Shown here: positions 34,775 to 42,155 of the stretch, piece after piece
Layout: the number at the start of each line of letters is the position of its first letter
Numbering within the stretch: the stretch's first letter is position 1
DNA from: Edaphobacter modestus
Lineage (GTDB): Bacteria > Acidobacteriota > Terriglobia > Terriglobales > Acidobacteriaceae
Assembly: GCF_004217555.1 (NCBI RefSeq)
Contig: NZ_SHKW01000001.1
Location: 6,014,001 to 6,078,000 of the forward strand
Reading direction: 5' to 3'
DNA: 64,000 nucleotides
Notes under the pieces: model-generated
Seen by the model: only the letters and a program-made list of their open reading frames with translations
What the model was told of the DNA's origin: nothing
Database searches by the model: none
Program-made: the position numbers and the translations under genes

Positions 34775-35986
34775 CTAGTCTCCGATCGAGGATTTGAGAA
34801 GCTGTGACTTCGCGATAAAGCTTCCGTGGGTGATGACCTGCTCGCCTGGGTTCAGTCCTTGAAGGATGCGTACCTTGCCGTGTACGTTTTCACCGATTTG
34901 GACTGTCTGCACTCTGAACAGATCCGAAGCCAAGCGAACAAAGACAACATCCTCACCATTTACTTGCTGAAGTGCCTCCTGCGGGACAAGAACAGTGGGC
35001 ATACCATCTCCCGTGATGAACTCCGCGCTCGCCAGCATCTCAGGACGAAGGCGGGTATCCGGATTTCTGACCTCGATGCGCACCTGCATCAGCCTCGTCA
35101 CCGGATCGAACTCCTGACCAAGGTTCGTGATCTTTCCAGCGTAGGTCGCCTCCGGAACATCCGGCAGCGTGACGGTTACTGTCTGCCCGAGACGCAACTT
35201 GGACAGCGTCGTAGTATCGACCGAGGCCAACATCCAAAGGTGACGTAGATCCCCGATAACGAAGGCATCCGTGGAAGGCGAGATGGTCGCCCCAGGCGTG
35301 ACAGCCTTCTGCAGAATCCGACCGCTTGCCGGAGCCTTGATGGGAATCAGGTCAGCATCATCTGAACTGTCGGCAGAAGCGTCAGCTCGCAGACCGAGGG
35401 TCTCTTCCAAGTGGGTCGCTTCGCGGCGCACAATATTATCCGCTTCGCGGGTCGCGCTTTGAGCGTTCACAAGTTCCTGTTTTGCCATTTCCGTTTGGGA
35501 AACCGACTCCGCCTTGAGCGTGTAGAGTCGTTGACTGCGGTCGTAATTCTTCTGCGCCAGAGCCTCGGCCGCCTGTAGGCGGGAACGTTCGGCTAAGGCG
35601 TTGGCGTAAGCCGCCCGAGCCTCGTGCACATCGTGACTGTGCATGCGTGCAAGCACCTGGCCCTTTTTCACGGAGTCGCCGAGATTGAAATAGACCTTTT
35701 CAACCCTACCCTCTGCAAGAACGCCCACGCGCCATGTTGCATTATCTGGAAGCACAATACGGCCCTTCGCGCGTTGGGTTGCGGCGGCGGTGCCTAGTTC
35801 CACAGGTGCAATCTGGACCTTCTCTTCGGACTGCACCTGAGGCGATAGAGTGACCTCATCCGCAGATCCTTTCCTCTCCGCTTTAGTACTCGTCTCGTTC
35901 TTTGCATCGCCCTGCTCTTTATGGCAGCCGCTTAGAAGGCAGCACGCAGCCACACATGTCCATGCGGCTTTCCTGGTCATTTTCAT
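34775..35986 (-). CDS. czcB: CzcB/CusB-type periplasmic adaptor
   Basis: This 403-residue lipoprotein-type adaptor (ACCLLSGC lipobox) has a Lys/Glu-rich linker, lipoyl halves around GVLAEGRVEKVYFNLGDSV and IKAPASGRILQK, a helical hairpin (about 125-195) and a barrel domain. It carries no His-rich N-terminal metal-binding domain of the kind seen in Cupriavidus CzcB. It overlaps czcC by four bases (ATGA). Confidence 0.88.
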   Translation of the reverse strand: MKMTRKAAWTCVAACCLLSGCHKEQGDAKNETSTKAERKGSADEVTLSPQVQSEEKVQIAPVELGTAAATQRAKGRIVLPDNATWRVGVLAEGRVEKVYFNLGDSVKKGQVLARMHSHDVHEARAAYANALAERSRLQAAEALAQKNYDRSQRLYTLKAESVSQTEMAKQELVNAQSATREADNIVRREATHLEETLGLRADASADSSDDADLIPIKAPASGRILQKAVTPGATISPSTDAFVIGDLRHLWMLASVDTTTLSKLRLGQTVTVTLPDVPEATYAGKITNLGQEFDPVTRLMQVRIEVRNPDTRLRPEMLASAEFITGDGMPTVLVPQEALQQVNGEDVVFVRLASDLFRVQTVQIGENVHGKVRILQGLNPGEQVITHGSFIAKSQLLKSSIGD

Positions 35987-37206
35987 TGATCTAATCCCTC
36001 CGCATAGTTGAGTGCAGCAACACTGAGATGAAAGCCCTCGAGGGAACGCACATAGCTGAGTTCTGCGTCTACACGAGCGCGTTCCGCATCGAGCAGTCGT
36101 AGCAAGTCCAGTCCTCCAGCCTGATACGCAGCCCGGCTGATATTTGAGATCTCGATGGCTTGCCCTCGCAGTGGCTTGAATGTCTGAAGATATTGTTCCC
36201 GGCGCATCTCGAATTCCCGCTGCGCTAACGCCAGTTCGGCGGCGAGCCGATTGCGCGTCGCCTGGTAAGTCTCACGTGCAGCGTCTTCTTCCGCATGGGC
36301 CGCCGCAACCGCTCCTTGATTCCGATTGAAGAGCGGAAGATCGAACTGAACACCGGCTATTGGAGTGTCGATGCCCACATCGCGTTTATAGCCACCCGTG
36401 AAGAGCAAGTCGGGCCTGCCGTTCGCCTTCGCGAGCCGGGTCTGCGCTTCCGCTGTGGCGATGGCTTGTTGGGCAAGCTGCCCTTCGGTGCGTAGCGATG
36501 CAGCATCCGTTCCTCCTGGGACTGGCTTCGGATCTTCCAGCGTCTCGAAGTCTTCAGAGAGAACCCAGGAACTATTAGGCGCCGCGTTCATCTCCTGCGC
36601 CAGCATCAGAAGGGCCTTCTCAGAGTCGAGCCTTGCATTGGCTGCAGCAGCGCGGATCTGCTCTCCTTGCAGCCGGACACGCAGCAGGTCAACCTCTGCT
36701 ATCTTTCCTTCGCGGAAACGAGCCTCGTGAAATTCGATCACCTGCCGGAAGTAGTCCGAATCTTGGCTGTACAGCGCCGCGAGAGACTGTGCGGCCTTCG
36801 CCTTCCAGTAGCTTTCGCGCACGTTCAGCACGATCTGCCGACGCGCAAGGTCGGCCTGCAGGCGGCTCTCTTCCGTCCCCTGCTGCGCGACAGCGATGCG
36901 GCCTCCCCGCCTGCCGGAAGTCTCCAGCCGCTGTTCGCCCTCCCAGTATGTTTGCGAGTTTTCTCCGAAGGGAGAGGTTTGCGTGCGAAGGTCTTCTTTA
37001 CGGAAGAGAAACCGCGGATTGGGAATCAGGCCAGCCTGTGAGCGCAGCCGCTCCGATGCCGTTACCCGATTGCTCGCGGCCCGGAGTTCTGGACGGTGTT
37101 CAAGTGCGTAGCTGACTGCGTCCTGCGCTGAGAGAACGGTCTGTCCGTGACAGATCCTTGCGAACAGGAGCAATCCCGCAAACAGAGACAATAGCAACCG
37201 ATTCAT
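35983..37206 (-). CDS. czcC: CzcC/TolC-type outer membrane metal efflux protein
   Basis: A 407-residue OEP protein. ATG 37206 is chosen because it starts a clean signal peptide (MNRLLLSLFAGLLLFARICHG) behind an AGGAC; the frame upstream to 37335 shows no protein-like text. DAVSYALEHRPELRA and the Arg/Ala/Gln coiled-coil repeats are typical of CzcC. First gene of the czcCBA operon and probably transcribed from the 37207-37378 gap. Confidence 0.86.
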   Translation of the reverse strand: MNRLLLSLFAGLLLFARICHGQTVLSAQDAVSYALEHRPELRAASNRVTASERLRSQAGLIPNPRFLFRKEDLRTQTSPFGENSQTYWEGEQRLETSGRRGGRIAVAQQGTEESRLQADLARRQIVLNVRESYWKAKAAQSLAALYSQDSDYFRQVIEFHEARFREGKIAEVDLLRVRLQGEQIRAAAANARLDSEKALLMLAQEMNAAPNSSWVLSEDFETLEDPKPVPGGTDAASLRTEGQLAQQAIATAEAQTRLAKANGRPDLLFTGGYKRDVGIDTPIAGVQFDLPLFNRNQGAVAAAHAEEDAARETYQATRNRLAAELALAQREFEMRREQYLQTFKPLRGQAIEISNISRAAYQAGGLDLLRLLDAERARVDAELSYVRSLEGFHLSVAALNYAEGLDQ

Positions 37207-37378
37207 ACGATAAGTCCTGCAAAAGATTCGCTGAGAGCCGCCGGAGAATACGGCAGCAGATGGAATAGGCGCCAACAACAAGTTCACGAAGATCGACCGG
37301 ATGTGAGGAGGTGACGTTCTGTGAAATGCGCACACGTCAGAACACGACGTGCGCTAGTGGCGCAGCAGCGAGGCAGGA

Positions 37379-37759
37379 CTAGACAGGAGGGGAACGTGGG
37401 GAGGAACGGGATCGCCGCGGCGGATCGTGACCGCTCAGGATGTTCGGCTCAAAAAATAGCTCCGATGACCGTACAGGGACAAGGGTGTAGATCGAAGTGA
37501 GCATGAAGACTGGAGTAGAGATATCGTTGATCGTCGCCGAAAACCACTGCTGAAATACAGCGTCATCGTCAGGGTCAAGACCGCGAAACTCCGGTGACTT
37601 GGAGGCCGAGAAGTGATGGTGCGGAAAATGAGTGTGGAAGAACGCGTGCGGATGGTGTTCCGTGCTCTCATGCCCATGAACGTGCAGAAACGGCGCTTGC
37701 AAGAACGTAAGCGCCAGCACCAAGTTCATCAGGATGGAAATGCAAGACCGCACACCCAT
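37379..37759 (-). CDS. His-rich secreted protein, likely metal-binding
   Basis: The protein of about 126 residues has a signal peptide (MGVRSCISILMNLVLALTFLQA) followed by the His-dense stretch LHVHGHESTEHHPHAFF and then HTHFPHHHF, and a Ser/Arg/Pro tail. I favour the Met at 37759; an upstream Met at 37777 adds six residues. Such His clusters bind Ni, Zn, Co or Cu in the periplasm, and the position directly upstream of czcCBA on the same strand suggests a metal buffer or sensor for that pump. Family not recognised. Confidence 0.68.
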   Translation of the reverse strand: MGVRSCISILMNLVLALTFLQAPFLHVHGHESTEHHPHAFFHTHFPHHHFSASKSPEFRGLDPDDDAVFQQWFSATINDISTPVFMLTSIYTLVPVRSSELFFEPNILSGHDPPRRSRSSPRSPPV

Positions 37760-37902
37760 ATAGTAACCCCTGCCCACAGCAATCAGTTATTGATTGACCG
37801 GAAGCTGACTGCTGGGCCAAAGCCCAGCGATCACCCAGTTTATGCTTCGTGTCCGTTCGCGTGGAGAAGGGTCCCGTTGTACGACGCCACCGCAACCCTC
37901 CA

Positions 37903-38697
37903 CTAAAACTTGATCTGCAGACCGAACTGCATCCGTCTTGGCGGCTGCGCCGCGACTGGACGTCCGTAAAAAGGCGAACTAATCACGCCAATGTATGTGG
38001 TGTCATTCTCGTGATTCAACACGTTGAAGGAGTTGACCGCCAGAGTCGCAGTTGGTCCTCCCTTTCCAGCTTTCGTCAGCAATGACGGTATGCGAGAGGT
38101 TGAGATCCAGATTGATGTATCCGGGCCCATGCAGGGTGTTTCGCGGCACACCGATCGGACGATCCAGAGGCAGACTGTCATGGTTGTCGTCGTTGCCGGT
38201 CGTGACATTAACCGGCTTCCCAGAGTAAAGCGAGAGAGCTGTCCCGAAGTCGAACCACTTACCTGCTGAGATCATCCCCAGCAGGTCGAACTTATGTCGA
38301 CGGTCATTGTCAGATCTGCTCCAATCGGCGCTGGGGAGATAGCTATTCGCGGGAAAATACGTGATTCCGCTCGTGTTGTTGTAGGTCTTGCCAAGTGTGT
38401 ACTGTGCCTGACCAGACAAGAATCGGGTAGGGCTTCCACGAAAACTCAACTCCAAGGCGTTGCTCTTGAGGTACCCATCCGATTGGAGTTGTCTTTGCTG
38501 GCCGACGTTTGGATTTGGTCGTGCTGCATACGTCGGCGGTGCTGGGGCATTCACGTCGACTGAACGAAATAGGTCGATCCCGCGTGTTCCGACGTAGTTA
38601 GCGGCGACCGAACTGTTTGCGGTCAACTGCCGTTCAATCCCGATACCGTACTGAATGGAATAAGGGATGATCACCCGCGGATCGAGCGTCACGACTG
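37903..38697 (-). pseudogene. TonB-dependent receptor, C-terminal fragment with frameshift
   Basis: The text VTLDPRVIIPYSIQYGIG, NYVGTRGIDLFRSVDVNAP and DRRHKFDLLGMISAGKWF is the barrel of an Oar-like TonB receptor of Acidobacteria. It begins abruptly next to the merP stop, without plug, signal peptide or start. Near 38070 the frame shifts, and TATLAVNSFNVLNHENDTTY to the terminal RRMQFGLQIKF continues in another frame. At least two thirds of the gene is missing. Confidence 0.8.
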
Positions 38698-38698
38698 C

Positions 38699-38980
38699 TC
38701 ATCTTGCGATCTGGGAAGGGAAGCCAACTGCTGCAGTCGATTTCATGATGGCATCCGGTGTTGTCTTCGCATCATCGAAAGACACAATAAGTTCTTTCTT
38801 CTCATAACGAACCGTGACACTCGCAACGCCTTGTTCCTTCATCAATGCCTTCTTGATGGTCACGGGGCAGGTCGGGCAGGTCATCCCCGGTACGGCCAAG
38901 GTCACGGACTTGGGTGCGGCCCAGAGTGGGGAAGAGACGGCAAATAGAACAGTGGCGATCGCGCCATGCAGCAGTTTCAT
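38699..38980 (-). CDS. merP: Periplasmic mercury-binding protein MerP
   Basis: A 93-residue exported heavy-metal-associated domain: signal peptide ending SSPLWAAPK, then the metal motif GMTCPTCPVTIKKAL (two Cys bind Hg2+) and a ferredoxin-like fold ending AVGFPSQ. It hands Hg2+ to MerT. It is the last intact gene of the leftward mer cluster, 25 bases after merT, and is followed directly by receptor debris, so anything formerly downstream, such as merA, has been lost or replaced. Confidence 0.88.
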   Translation of the reverse strand: MKLLHGAIATVLFAVSSPLWAAPKSVTLAVPGMTCPTCPVTIKKALMKEQGVASVTVRYEKKELIVSFDDAKTTPDAIMKSTAAVGFPSQIAR

Positions 38981-39005
38981 AGGAGTCCTTTCAAAAGCAA
39001 AGAGA

Positions 39006-39359
39006 TTAGTAGAAGAAGCGTGCGAGGTATGGAAAAGCGAATGCTACGATAGCCAACAGCGCGACTACTGAAAAGGTAAATTTCTGGATGCGGCGTGTAC
39101 GTGGTGTGGAGCAGGTACCGTCTACGTCGCAATCCTTCGCTCGGCGGAAGATGTGGAAACCCGCCAGCAGTAGGGCAATCAAGGTAAACCCCAGGAACAA
39201 CGGGCGGTAGGGTTCCAAGGCCGATAGGCTTCCGATCCATGCACCACTGAAACCCATCATTACGAGAATAAGTGGCCCCAGGCAGCAGGAAGATGCGAGG
39301 ACGGCGGCAACACCGCCGACTGCAAGAACCCCCAAACTGCTTGTTGGTTTTGAGTTCAC
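39006..39359 (-). CDS. merT: Mercuric transporter MerT
   Basis: A 117-residue inner-membrane protein with three helices. The Cys pair in the first helix (ASSCCLGPLIL) and the cytoplasmic Cys pair (DCDVDGTC) are the Hg2+ relay residues of MerT. The start overlaps the preceding gene as ATGA. Imported Hg2+ would normally be reduced by MerA in the cytosol, but no merA is present. Confidence 0.9.
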   Translation of the reverse strand: MNSKPTSSLGVLAVGGVAAVLASSCCLGPLILVMMGFSGAWIGSLSALEPYRPLFLGFTLIALLLAGFHIFRRAKDCDVDGTCSTPRTRRIQKFTFSVVALLAIVAFAFPYLARFFY

Positions 39360-39676
39360 GCACTTCTGCTTTCACGCGCTGCCCGTTGAATGAGGCCGAC
39401 AGGAGGCAGGCCGGACCGCCTTCCCGCATCGTCGGAGTACGTGCGGCAACCAAACCCGAATGTATTTATCTCCCGGGCACCGGGCTCCACGTCAATCCCA
39501 TCGATTCTAATACTTGGCGAGCCCAGAAAGCCAACCTCCTGCGCCATCGCTGGATCTGTTATCTCCACTTCGTTCACAAGTATTGGGAGACCTTCGTTCC
39601 GCAGTGCCTTCCGGACCTGCTCAACTGCGGGCTCGTGGTTGGGACAGCCTTTGAAATACAGAACTTCGACCTTCAC
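39356..39676 (-). CDS. Thioredoxin-like small protein (YFKGCPNHEPA motif) of the mer cluster
   Basis: A 106-residue protein starting at GTG 39676, which overlaps the merR stop as GTGA and follows a GAGAGGAT site; a longer frame upstream lies inside merR. VEVLYFKGCPNHEPAVEQVR is a thioredoxin-fold beta-alpha motif with a single Cys near residue 10. A cis-Pro-type FLGSPSIRIDG follows, and a second Cys appears in FGCRTY. Relatives of this DF-type (seleno)protein group accompany mercury and arsenic genes. A role in thiol transfer or Hg handling is inferred. Confidence 0.72.
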   Translation of the reverse strand: MKVEVLYFKGCPNHEPAVEQVRKALRNEGLPILVNEVEITDPAMAQEVGFLGSPSIRIDGIDVEPGAREINTFGFGCRTYSDDAGRRSGLPPVGLIQRAARESRSA

Positions 39677-40092
39677 TTTGATCCTCTCTCTCGTCCCGAT
39701 TCCAACTCCTGGAGAATGGGACATTGCGCACTGAAAGACCTCTGGAGGGCTGTGCTGCATTGCTCCTGAGCCTTTGCCAGCCGCTTCTCGATTTGTCGGA
39801 GCCCTGCGATTTTCTCTTTCACCTTTTTAACTTTGTCTGCAATCAGATCCCGCACGTGAGAACATCCGCCCGGTTCGCCGTCTTCGATCAGTAGTAACTC
39901 ACGGATTTCCTGGAGAGAAAAACCGAGACTCTGTGCGCGACCGATGAGCTGCAACCTATCGACGGTGCTTTCGTCGTATACCCGATAACCTGCGTCAGTG
40001 CGCCGAGCCGGAGGTATAAGGCTCTGCTTCTCATAGAAACGGATCGTGTCAACACTCAGCCCTGTGCTCTGGGCGACCCTTCCAATCTGCAT
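39673..40092 (-). CDS. merR: MerR-family regulator, probable mercury sensor
   Basis: The 139-residue protein begins at Met 40092 (MQIGRVAQSTGLSVDTIRFY, the MerR winged HTH). The dimer helix follows, and three Cys occur at GGCSHVRDL, AQEQCSTAL and SAQCPILQEL. Tn21 MerR uses three such Cys (82, 117, 126) to bind Hg2+ across the dimer. Here the last two are separated by 11 residues rather than 8, a loop difference worth noting. It heads the leftward mer operon. An IS3-type element ends only about 107 bases upstream and may have altered the promoter. Confidence 0.85.
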   Translation of the reverse strand: MQIGRVAQSTGLSVDTIRFYEKQSLIPPARRTDAGYRVYDESTVDRLQLIGRAQSLGFSLQEIRELLLIEDGEPGGCSHVRDLIADKVKKVKEKIAGLRQIEKRLAKAQEQCSTALQRSFSAQCPILQELESGRERGSK

Positions 40093-40199
40093 CGATGACA
40101 GCCTCAGAGTCAAATGCGAAAACAAATAGGCGAACAACTGGAGCGGTCGAGGAATTAGCAGCTACACCTTCAGAGCGAACCAAACCAGGCCCTTTGGAG

Positions 40200-40225
40200 T
40201 GCCCGGCTTGCTTTGTACCAGTGAC
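40200..40225 (+). repeat. Left inverted repeat of the IS3-family element
   Basis: Begins TGCCCGGCTTGCTTTGTACC. It pairs with the right end over TGCCCG and TTTGTACCA-TGA, with a two-base length difference between. Confidence 0.65.
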
Positions 40226-40254
40226 TAAGAGACACACTGGAACGAGGAGAGCAT

Positions 40255-40536
40255 ATGGCACGAGGTAAGAGGTATCAGCCAGAGCAGGTGGTGAACCTGC
40301 TCCGTCAGATTGAAGTGGCAGTGGCGAACGGGAAGACGACAGCGCAGGCGTGCAAGGAAGCGGAAATCGTGGAGCAGACGTACTTCCGTTGGCGCAAGGA
40401 GTATGGCGGTCTGCAGGTGGATCAGGCGAAGCGGTTGAAGGAGCTTGAGCAGGAGAACGCGAAGCTGAAACGGTTGGTCGCTGAGTTGAGCCTGGACAAG
40501 CTTGTGTTGAAGGACATCGCCTCGGGAAACTTCTAA
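40255..40536 (+). CDS. IS3-family transposase OrfA
   Basis: A 93-residue DNA-binding subunit: an HTH_Tnp_1-type domain (YQPEQVVNLLRQIEVAVANG, then ACKEAEIVEQTYFRWRKEYGG) followed by a leucine-zipper-like segment (AKRLKELEQENAKLKRLVAELS). Its last sense codons span the slippery site, so ribosomes may either end here or shift by -1 into orfB. Confidence 0.88.
   Translation: MARGKRYQPEQVVNLLRQIEVAVANGKTTAQACKEAEIVEQTYFRWRKEYGGLQVDQAKRLKELEQENAKLKRLVAELSLDKLVLKDIASGNF
40524..40530 (+). promoter_or_regulatory. Programmed -1 frameshift heptamer GGGAAAC
   Basis: In the orfA frame this reads G GGA AAC, the X-XXY-YYZ form. Slippage back one base moves ribosomes from GGA-AAC to the orfB frame AAA-CTT-CTA six bases before the orfA stop. 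This is the standard way IS3 elements make the OrfAB transposase. Confidence 0.65.
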
Positions 40537-41459
40537 GCCCTGAACGACGGCGCAATGCGGTCAACCGTGCCTGCGAGCATGGAGTCAGTGAGCGGCATGC
40601 GTGCCTTCTGTTGGGGCAACCCAGGGGCACGCAGCGCTACCGGCCGACACAGCGTGAAGACGAGGATGCTCTGACTCGGGCCATTGTTACCCTTACCAGC
40701 CAGTATGGCCGCTATGGGTATCGCCGGATCACGGCGCTACTCCAGCGAGCCGGCTGGCAGGTCGGCAAGGACCGAGTCGAACGCATCTGGCGTCGTGAAG
40801 GGCTGAAGGTACCAAAGAAGCAGAAGGCGAGAGGGCGGTTATGGCTCAACGATGGCTCGTGTGTGCGGCTCAGGCCGACACACTCGAACCATGTCTGGAG
40901 CTACGACTTCGTGAGTGCGCGAACGCACGATGGCCGCAGTGTGCGCATCCTCAACCTGATCGACGAGCACAGCCGGGAGTGCCTGCTGATACGGGCCGAA
41001 CGGCGCTGGAGTTCGGCCAAGGTCATCAGCGCTCTGGCTGACGTCATGGTCTGGAAAGGAGTTCCCGAGCACATACGTTCTGACAATGGGCCCGAGTTCG
41101 TGGCCAAAGACCTGCGCAAATGGCTGGCGAACACAGGAGCAAAGACACTGTATATCGAACCCGGCTCTCCCTGGGAGAACGGCTACTGTGAGAGCTTCAA
41201 CTCGAAGCTGCGGGATGAGTTCCTCAACGGAGAGATCTTCTACTCCATCAAAGAGCTTCGCGTGCTGGCAGAACGCTGGCGCGTCCACTACAACACCGTC
41301 AGACCACACTCTTCGCTGGGATATACACCACCAGCTCCGGCGGCCCGGATGATCGCAACAAGCAAGGGGCATGGAGAAGTGGAAACCGCTACGCGCTTCC
41401 CACTTCTCCACACCCCAGACGGCGGCTATCTGAACTCAGAGATAAACGCGCTACACTAA
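40527..41459 (+). CDS. IS3-family transposase OrfB (DDE integrase domain)
   Basis: The orfB frame, entered by -1 shift, encodes an HTH_21-like segment (YGRYGYRRITALLQRAGW) and an rve integrase core: first Asp in WSYDFVSA, second in IRSDNGPEFVAK, Glu in SPWENGYCESFN, then the closing HYNTVRPHSSLGYTPP. Of the possible internal starts the earliest is a TTG at 40611, but fusion to OrfA is more likely. About 300 residues, full length for the IS407/IS3 groups. It appears functional. Confidence 0.88.
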   Translation, partial: KLLSPERRRNAVNRACEHGVSERHACLLLGQPRGTQRYRPTQREDEDALTRAIVTLTSQYGRYGYRRITALLQRAGWQVGKDRVERIWRREGLKVPKKQKARGRLWLNDGSCVRLRPTHSNHVWSYDFVSARTHDGRSVRILNLIDEHSRECLLIRAERRWSSAKVISALADVMVWKGVPEHIRSDNGPEFVAKDLRKWLANTGAKTLYIEPGSPWENGYCESFNSKLRDEFLNGEIFYSIKELRVLAERWRVHYNTVRPHSSLGYTPPAPAARMIATSKGHGEVETATRFPLLHTPDGGYLNSEINALH

Positions 41460-41464
41460 CTCCT

Positions 41465-41486
41465 CATTGGTACAAAACATCGGGCA
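41465..41486 (-). repeat. Right inverted repeat of the IS3-family element
   Basis: Read on the minus strand it begins TGCCCGATGTTTTGTACCAA, matching the left end apart from two missing bases. Confidence 0.65.
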
Positions 41487-41625
41487 AGCCAGTCTTGCAT
41501 TCTGAGGGCCACAGCAAGCTCTCGGCCGAAGAAATCGCCAAAGCCGTTGCGCGCCATAAGCGCGAACACCCAAACCAGGCGGCCCGACAGACTCCGAAGC
41601 CTTCGAAAAAGACACCTCCCCGGTA
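41487..41625 (+). pseudogene. C-terminal fragment of a gene cut by the IS3 element
   Basis: The frame SGKPVLHSEGHSKL, then SAEEIAKAVARHKREHPNQA and a Lys/Pro-rich end stopping at 41623-41625, runs straight out of the IS right end. It is clearly protein-like, with a basic tail. No start remains and I do not recognise the family. Its other half is not found left of the IS, so a deletion accompanied the insertion. Confidence 0.5.
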
Positions 41626-41812
41626 GGAGGATGCCCGGAAGTCTCGTGCGGCCGGGTTTGTATGATTAGCTGCTCCCGGAAATTCTAGTATCTGGCGGAT
41701 GCCCTACTTCGAGATCCACTCCGATCCAACATAGGCCCTTCAACTTGACTATTAAGTTGACGCTGCCTTTCCGTCAGTTAAGCCAAGAGCGTTCCCCGTT
41801 ATGTCATCATTC

Positions 41813-42058
41813 TCAGGTCCACAGCCGAGCCAGCAAGTGATACAGGTTGTGACGCAGCCGCGTTGAGTAATCGTAGCGTTCCAAATGCTGCTTTGAGGTT
41901 TGCTCAATCCAGTAGTTCGCGCCATGGTTTGCGCACGCTCGTTCTCTCTGCAAATCCTCGGTACTGAGGCCTGGGATGTTGGTCATTTTCGCGAGTATAT
42001 CAACCTGGATGATATGGATATGGTACTCGTGGGAGACTCCATCTCCGGCTGATGGCAT
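41813..42058 (-). CDS. Possible small hypothetical protein
   Basis: An 81-codon frame whose C-terminal half (TEDLQRERACANHGANYWIE, then HLERYDYSTRLRHNLYHLLA) looks protein-like, with regular helices and aromatic residues. No clear ribosome site or family. The rest of the 41626-42155 gap shows nothing, except that it must hold the terminator of the oxidase operon that ends at 42156. Confidence 0.35.
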   Translation of the reverse strand: MPSAGDGVSHEYHIHIIQVDILAKMTNIPGLSTEDLQRERACANHGANYWIEQTSKQHLERYDYSTRLRHNLYHLLARLWT

Positions 42059-42155
42059 CGCACAGAGAAAACCGGGAAGTCTTTCCTCTTCAGGAACTAG
42101 CTCTTCATCGTTATATCAATAACCTACACAGGTTATCCTCCACCATCGTACCTGG

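Larger units (their letters stand above)
40200..41486 (+). mobile_element. IS3-family insertion sequence, apparently intact
   Basis: The element of 1287 bp is bounded by imperfect inverted repeats beginning TGCCCG and carries overlapping orfA and orfB with a slippery heptamer. DDE residues are intact in orfB. No convincing target-site duplication is visible (GAG to the left, AGC to the right), so an end may be slightly misplaced or the flanks rearranged. It is inserted just upstream of merR and has cut a second gene on its right side. Confidence 0.82.
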
